A stretch of DNA of 64,000 nucleotides from contig NC_091667.1 in NCBI RefSeq assembly GCF_042453785.1, positions 35,146,001 through 35,210,000 of the forward strand. Direction: 5' to 3'. The position numbers and the translations under genes were made by a program. The stretch is from Malus domestica. Taxonomy: Eukaryota > Streptophyta > Magnoliopsida > Rosales > Rosaceae. Shown here one piece after another: positions 59,513-64,000 of this stretch. The first letter of the stretch is position 1. Every line of letters begins with the position of its first letter. The notes under the pieces are model-generated. The model was not told the origin of the DNA. It made no database searches and saw only the letters and a list, made by a program, of their open reading frames with translations.

Positions 59513-61444
59513 TCAAGCGGATACCTGCTCAGTTGCACCGTCACTTTTGGATTCTGTCTCGGCTGAATTTTCGCCTTCTCCACTATGTTCCTCCTGACCA
59601 GTCTGTGCAGCTTCACTCGAGGCAGCCTCACTTGCATTTTCTGTGGCCTCTGCAGACTCTGTCTCGGGTTCTTTATTCCCGAACAACTTGGATGGAAGTA
59701 AGGAGGCGACAGCAGCTCTTGCACTTCTCTTTGCTGCTTCTGCTGCCTCCAGCTCCTTAGCCTTAGCTTCAGCCTTCTGCCTTTCTTTCTCCTCCATAAG
59801 CTTCCCAACTTCGTCCTCTCTCCCTTCCTTTCTCAGCAACCCTTTAACAAACTCATGCACCTCCTCATCGAATTCAACCCCATCGTCATCCAGCATTGTA
59901 TCAACCACATTAAACACCTCATCGAGTTTCCCAGCATCACTCAACATCTTCATTATAAACTGATAGCTCGGAATGTCCATCTTGAGCTTCTTCACCATCA
60001 AATCGAAAAACAATTTTGCCTCATCAATTTTCCCTACCTTAACCAATCCGTCAGCCAACTTATTATAAACTGCCAAGTTCGGCCTCAGCTTGGCATCAAC
60101 CATTTTTCTGAAGTACTCCGCTGCATCATCTGGCCTATTCTCCTCAAAACAAGTATCCATCAACAGGACATATGTAAACTCATCCGGATTCACTCCCTTC
60201 TCGGGCATTTCTCCATAAAGCTCCTCAGCTTCACTCAGCATCCCATTCTTACACAACTGATCAATCAAATTATTGAAAGACAATGTATCCGGACTACACC
60301 TATAGTCTCCCATCTTCCTGAAAACCTCAATGGCATCCTTAAACCTCCCTTGCGCGCAATACCCGTCCACCATCACATTAAAGCTTCCCAAATTCACAGC
60401 CAAGCGCCTCGGTGGGTTATGCTCCTGGATCATCCTATCAAACAACCTCAAGGCCTCATCAAACTTGCCATTCTTGCTCAATGCATCCAAAACCGAATTA
60501 TAAGCCACCGCGCTCATCTTCACCTTGGAACTCTCCCCCACAGCCTCCTCATAACACTCCATGGCCTCCTTCTCCATCTCCCTCATGAAATACCCCTTCA
60601 TCAAGTTCCCATACACAACCCCATCTTCCACAACCCCTCCCAACTTCTCCTTCAGCTCCTCGAAAAGCTTGAAAACCCCATCCGAATCCGAATTCTTTAC
60701 ACAACCCTGCATCAAATAATGGTAAACAACCGGGTCCGGGGCGAAACCCTTGACATCAATTTCCTCCTTGAGCTCCATAGCCCTGTCCAATTTGTTGTTA
60801 TCCACTAGCCCTTTGATCAAAATCCGATAAGTGGTTGGGGAAGGGTTGAAAGGGGCGTCATTGATCAGCTGCTTGTAGTGTTCCATGGCGGTATCGGGCT
60901 TTCGGCAATCCAGATAAGTCTGGAAGATGAGATTGTGAGTGATGATATTGGGGGCAACCCCGGCCTGAGTGATGAAGCGGTGGAGGGTGAGGAGGTCGGA
61001 GTACTTGGACTGGCGGAGCTGAGCGGTGAGCACGGCATTGACGGTGAAAATGGTGGGTCGGCAGTTGGAGTAGATGGAGTGGCGAGTGTAGAGTGCTGCC
61101 TCCTCGAGATCATTCTGGCGGATGAGGGTGAGAATGCGGTTGTGGAGGTTGAGGCGGTTGCCGGAGAGGGCCGAGACGGGTTCGGGGAGCTTCGGGGCGT
61201 TAGGGTTTATTTGGGGTTTTGGGGACTGTTGCTGTTGTTGTTGCTGGTTGCGGTGGAGGGAGGAGAGCGGGGGTTCGAGTCGGAGGCGGCGCTTCCGCTG
61301 GCGTCGTTCGGCCGCGGCTTCTTCGGGGGTGGCGAAGGAGAGGAAGCGGAGGGAGATGACGGAGGGTGGCGTTAAACGGCGGCGGATTGGGGGTTTTGCT
61401 AGGGTTTTGAGGTGGGCAAGGAAGGTGGGTTTGGAGAGAGCCAT
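59513..61444 (-). CDS. Mitochondrial P-type pentatricopeptide repeat protein (EMB1796-like)
   Basis: A single-exon gene of 643 aa. P-class PPR proteins bind organellar RNA in a sequence-specific way. The first ~55 residues ([20 protein letters not shown], Arg-rich) look like a mitochondrial presequence, followed by a poly-Gln run (~67-73) and about ten PPR repeats from ~110 to ~500 (for example [60 protein letters not shown]). The tail is a Lys/Glu/Ala coiled segment ([19 protein letters not shown]) then an acidic Glu/Ser-rich stretch, unusual for plain PPRs. There are no E or DYW editing domains. It resembles Arabidopsis EMB1796 (At3g49240) in composition; that locus is the neighbour of DMS3 there. 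The gene converges on SINA (404 bp between stops). Confidence 0.88.
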   Translation of the reverse strand: MALSKPTFLAHLKTLAKPPIRRRLTPPSVISLRFLSFATPEEAAAERRQRKRRLRLEPPLSSLHRNQQQQQQQSPKPQINPNAPKLPEPVSALSGNRLNLHNRILTLIRQNDLEEAALYTRHSIYSNCRPTIFTVNAVLTAQLRQSKYSDLLTLHRFITQAGVAPNIITHNLIFQTYLDCRKPDTAMEHYKQLINDAPFNPSPTTYRILIKGLVDNNKLDRAMELKEEIDVKGFAPDPVVYHYLMQGCVKNSDSDGVFKLFEELKEKLGGVVEDGVVYGNLMKGYFMREMEKEAMECYEEAVGESSKVKMSAVAYNSVLDALSKNGKFDEALRLFDRMIQEHNPPRRLAVNLGSFNVMVDGYCAQGRFKDAIEVFRKMGDYRCSPDTLSFNNLIDQLCKNGMLSEAEELYGEMPEKGVNPDEFTYVLLMDTCFEENRPDDAAEYFRKMVDAKLRPNLAVYNKLADGLVKVGKIDEAKLFFDLMVKKLKMDIPSYQFIMKMLSDAGKLDEVFNVVDTMLDDDGVEFDEEVHEFVKGLLRKEGREDEVGKLMEEKERQKAEAKAKELEAAEAAKRSARAAVASLLPSKLFGNKEPETESAEATENASEAASSEAAQTGQEEHSGEGENSAETESKSDGATEQVSA

Positions 61445-61547
61445 TGATTTGGTTCAGAGTTTCAGATGTTCTGGGATGATGGGGTTCAGGGTTTAGAAAT
61501 TCTGAAATGGAAGAAGGGATTTTGATCAACATGGGATTTCGGTAAAG

Positions 61548-61614
61548 TGGGCCTTCAACTAAGAGTTTAGAATAGGCCCATTGTTTCCTATGCTCACTTT
61601 TATCAAGAGGCCCA
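61548..61614 (-). promoter_or_regulatory. Site II elements upstream of the PPR gene
   Basis: tgggcc at 61548-61553 and ggccca at 61575-61580 and 61609-61614, 105-170 bp before the start codon. They resemble the cluster before the mS34-like gene. Confidence 0.5.
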
Positions 61615-61724
61615 TTAATTAACATTCCTTCATTTTTGCGTAAAAGCACTCAAACGCTAATCAGTTAACATGGTGTTAATATAGCGTTAATATCACTCAA
61701 GTGGTAGTCAGTGTGTTATGGCTC

Positions 61725-61925
61725 GTTTGAAACTTCTTTTAAATTGACTGAAAACGGTTTTGGGAAAATATTTTTGAGTTCCAAAAGCAGTAAAAGTGCT
61801 TCCTGCAAAAAGCACAAATTAAGTGTTTTTCTAGAATTCAATTGCATTTTTACCAAGGATTGATTCCACAAACATTCTCACCAAAAATGATTTCAGCCGT
61901 TTTAAATGCATTTTCAAACGAGTCC
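61725..61925. mobile_element. hAT-like MITE, family copy 3
   Basis: Left ctcgtttgaaacttctttta and right gcattttcaaacgag are inverted; the internal words ccaaaagc and aaaagtgctt match the copies at 15930 and 50425. Confidence 0.6.
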
Positions 61926-64000
61926 TCAGTAACAAACTGATGAAAAAGTGAGTCCCACATTGAAATTAGTTATATCAAACCCAATTTCAACCAATTATCA
62001 TTACTAAGGGCGGTTTGTTTATCTCATGCGTTTCATGTATCGTTCTATTTTCTATAAATTTAAGTATATATGTCCTAAATATGTGTCTCATCAAAACCAA
62101 AGAGCTTCCCCACCCCCCCCCCCACCAGGAAGTGTTGATGACCACTATCTTGGAGGAGAATAGAGAAGACAATCGTCCTCACTCTGTCACTTCCACCCCT
62201 CCCCTCTCAAGGAGTTGCTTGTGTTTGTTTCTTGCCTCTGAGCAGTGACGGTTTTGGACATGTGCAATAAGTGCTATTGCAAAGGGCCGTTAATCTTAAA
62301 GGGTTCGTAAAAGATGAAATCGTTTTTGCATAATTTTTTAGGTTATGCGTGTAACTAAGAGAAATATGGCTCTATATGCGTAAGAGGAACGACTTTTATG
62401 GTTTTAGTTTTGTTCAACCGGTTTTGCTTTAAATTGTGTTTTATTATTTTTTCCATGATTTTTGTTATCTTCAACTATAATACACAAGTAATAGTACTCC
62501 ATTTAGATCCCTTATCAATATAACTATAGACCTATAAATTAACTTTGTAGCGATAATTTTTTTACACGATCTTATTTACTATCTTCCACACAAAACCTCT
62601 AAAACCTTAGAGCCAACCCTGCCTCGGGGCATTATCAATTTTCCCTTTCGAACCAAAAAATAATAATATTTATAAGTTGTAAATTGTAATATACTCCAAA
62701 GTTCAAAGAATGCTGCAACACGTCAAGGAAAAAGTTGGCCTGTAAACAAAATTATAAATTAACCAACTTCTATGGTTAGCTGCACTGAATCGTTCGTCAT
62801 TGATCACATTCTTCACCAAAGATAGATTTTGTCGGCACTGCAATTTTTTAAGGGGGGGTGTTATTCACGTACCTTTTTTTTTTTGTACACCCTTCGCAGT
62901 TGAAGAAGATTAAAAGACGAAAATTCACGAGATACGTGGGAGGTAAAATGGGTGTGCAAATAGCACCACCCATCTTTTAGTATACGTGAATTTTACTAGT
63001 GTATGTGAGTTTTACTTGTATTAAAAAATGCATCAAGAAGTACGTTACTTTTGACAACACACATCAACAGTAACTTAAGACAATTGCCACTAGTAAGGTC
63101 TTCCTGAGTAAGCCGGATAAAATGAGTATGATACCAATATATTAAACCTATATAGGAATCACACTTTTATGTTGGACCCAAAAATTTAAGTGTGATACAA
63201 AAATAAGTGTCTTTATTATACTGTACTCATGTTAGACTCGTGAGTTCATATATCAAACTCATGAGTGTAGTACCAATATATTGAAATTACACTAGTGTAG
63301 CAAAGTGTTAGAGAAATCAAACTCAAAATGTCTGATTGCTATATATCCATCTATCAAACTCATTTAAATCGTTGTAGAAGACCTAGATAACTGAAAGACA
63401 CTTTGTTTTTATAAAGTGGAAATACGATATTCCTAATATAGACACAAAGGTTTAACTACTGTTCTAAAAATTCTCGCCTAGGCGTTAGGCAACTGGCCAC
63501 TATCCCGATTAATCTTTAGGTGTTTAAAAATTTTAAAAGGCACCTAGACCTGCTTAGGCACCCGGACCTGCTTAGGCACCCGCTTAACTTGCTCAGTCTC
63601 ATCTAGGCATTCGCCTAGGTCGCGAATCTCACTTAGACATAAAATAAATAATTTTCATTTTACATTTTATTTTTTTAATAAATTGTAAGAGACTTGTTGA
63701 ATACTTCTTTTTTTTTGGGTGAACAAGATAATGTATTATCCGGGCAAAGATGCCAAAGGTTACAAAGAAGCCTACCCCGAGGCAAACAAGCCAACTACAA
63801 CAACTACAAAGAAGTAGTGCAAGGAGGTACATTCGACACCTCATCTAATGCTAAAAGTTTCACTCCTCGCACTACCACCTAAAACTTAAGGGGGACATGG
63901 AAGACCATCATTACACAAAACATGCACAAGGGAAGATGGGGGTTTGTTGAACCAGATATAATCACATACTTCCCTACTTTGCCTCGACGCCATAAGGTTC
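61926..64000. other. Gene-free repeat-rich end of the window
   Basis: 62855-62985 is a MITE-like foldback (ggtgttattcacgtacc... and ...gtgcaaatagcacc). 63440-63640 carries tandem acctgcttaggcacccg words with gcctaggcg palindromes, an old inverted element. 63690-63960 has a compositional run (ttacaaagaagcctaccccg) that may be a transposon tail but I cannot assign it. Nothing coding is supported. Confidence 0.4.

Noticed and set aside
59855-60808. A 317-aa plus-strand ORF
   Set aside because: It is antisense to the PPR gene, whose repeats, start and promoter fit far better; composition is a mirror of PPR helices.
61926-62860. Possible hAT transposon remnant (ccgtcactg/cagtgacgg-like words near 62245)
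   Set aside because: No paired terminal repeat or target duplication could be identified.

Overview
This is a plant nuclear window, most likely from a rosid eudicot of the rose family (apple or pear type). The grounds are intron-rich genes with GT-AG introns, transit-peptide proteins, plant-only families (SINAT, IQD, DMS3, GMI1, starch synthase), CACTA, MULE, LINE and copia relics, many MITEs, and a non-autonomous retroelement of a type I associate with Rosaceae. The family-level placement is inference.

Layout. 4-1685 (-) is the 5' part of a soluble starch synthase I gene, cut by the window edge. 2.2-4.9 kb is repeat-derived. 4962-11792 is a decayed CACTA transposon; it holds a broken transposase tail, two exon-like pieces of the translation regulator GCN1/ILITYHIA, and a tandem array of about eight 347-bp units. 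12034-14731 (-) is an IQ67-domain calmodulin-binding gene. 15-20.5 kb is intergenic and rich in MITEs. 21285-38233 (+) is GMI1, a SMCHD1/MORC-like GHKL ATPase with an SMC hinge, rebuilt here as 32 exons in continuous frame (about 1,366 aa). Its intron 16 carries a 7.07-kb composite LINE/retroelement insertion with an 18-bp target duplication. 39009-42492 (+) is DMS3, the hinge-only partner protein of RNA-directed DNA methylation. 44114-44500 (+) is a small protein resembling mitoribosomal mS34. 45100-45171 (-) is tRNA-Gln(CUG). 45637-47424 is a Pack-MULE with a perfect 9-bp target duplication and a captured LysM-receptor fragment. 50872-55578 (+) is mitochondrial-type CLPX, 56832-59108 (+) a SINA RING E3 ligase, and 59513-61444 (-) an intronless mitochondrial PPR protein. 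61.5-64 kb is intergenic repeat.

The most interesting feature is the pair GMI1-DMS3 in tandem. Three consecutive hinge-region exons have identical lengths and phases in the two genes (115 nt; 192 nt; 321 nt), so DMS3 looks like a hinge-only duplicate of a GMI1-type gene still sitting beside its relative. GMI1 also shows Asp where GHKL ATPases normally have the catalytic Glu, a run of four duplicated linker exons, and a CTT(N7)AAG site upstream that fits the SOG1 DNA-damage regulator. From memory of Arabidopsis loci, this window interleaves genes that lie in separate Arabidopsis blocks (SS1/GMI1 on chromosome 5; IQD21/DMS3/EMB1796 on chromosome 3; CLPX/SINAT on chromosome 5), as expected if it preserves an older gene order.
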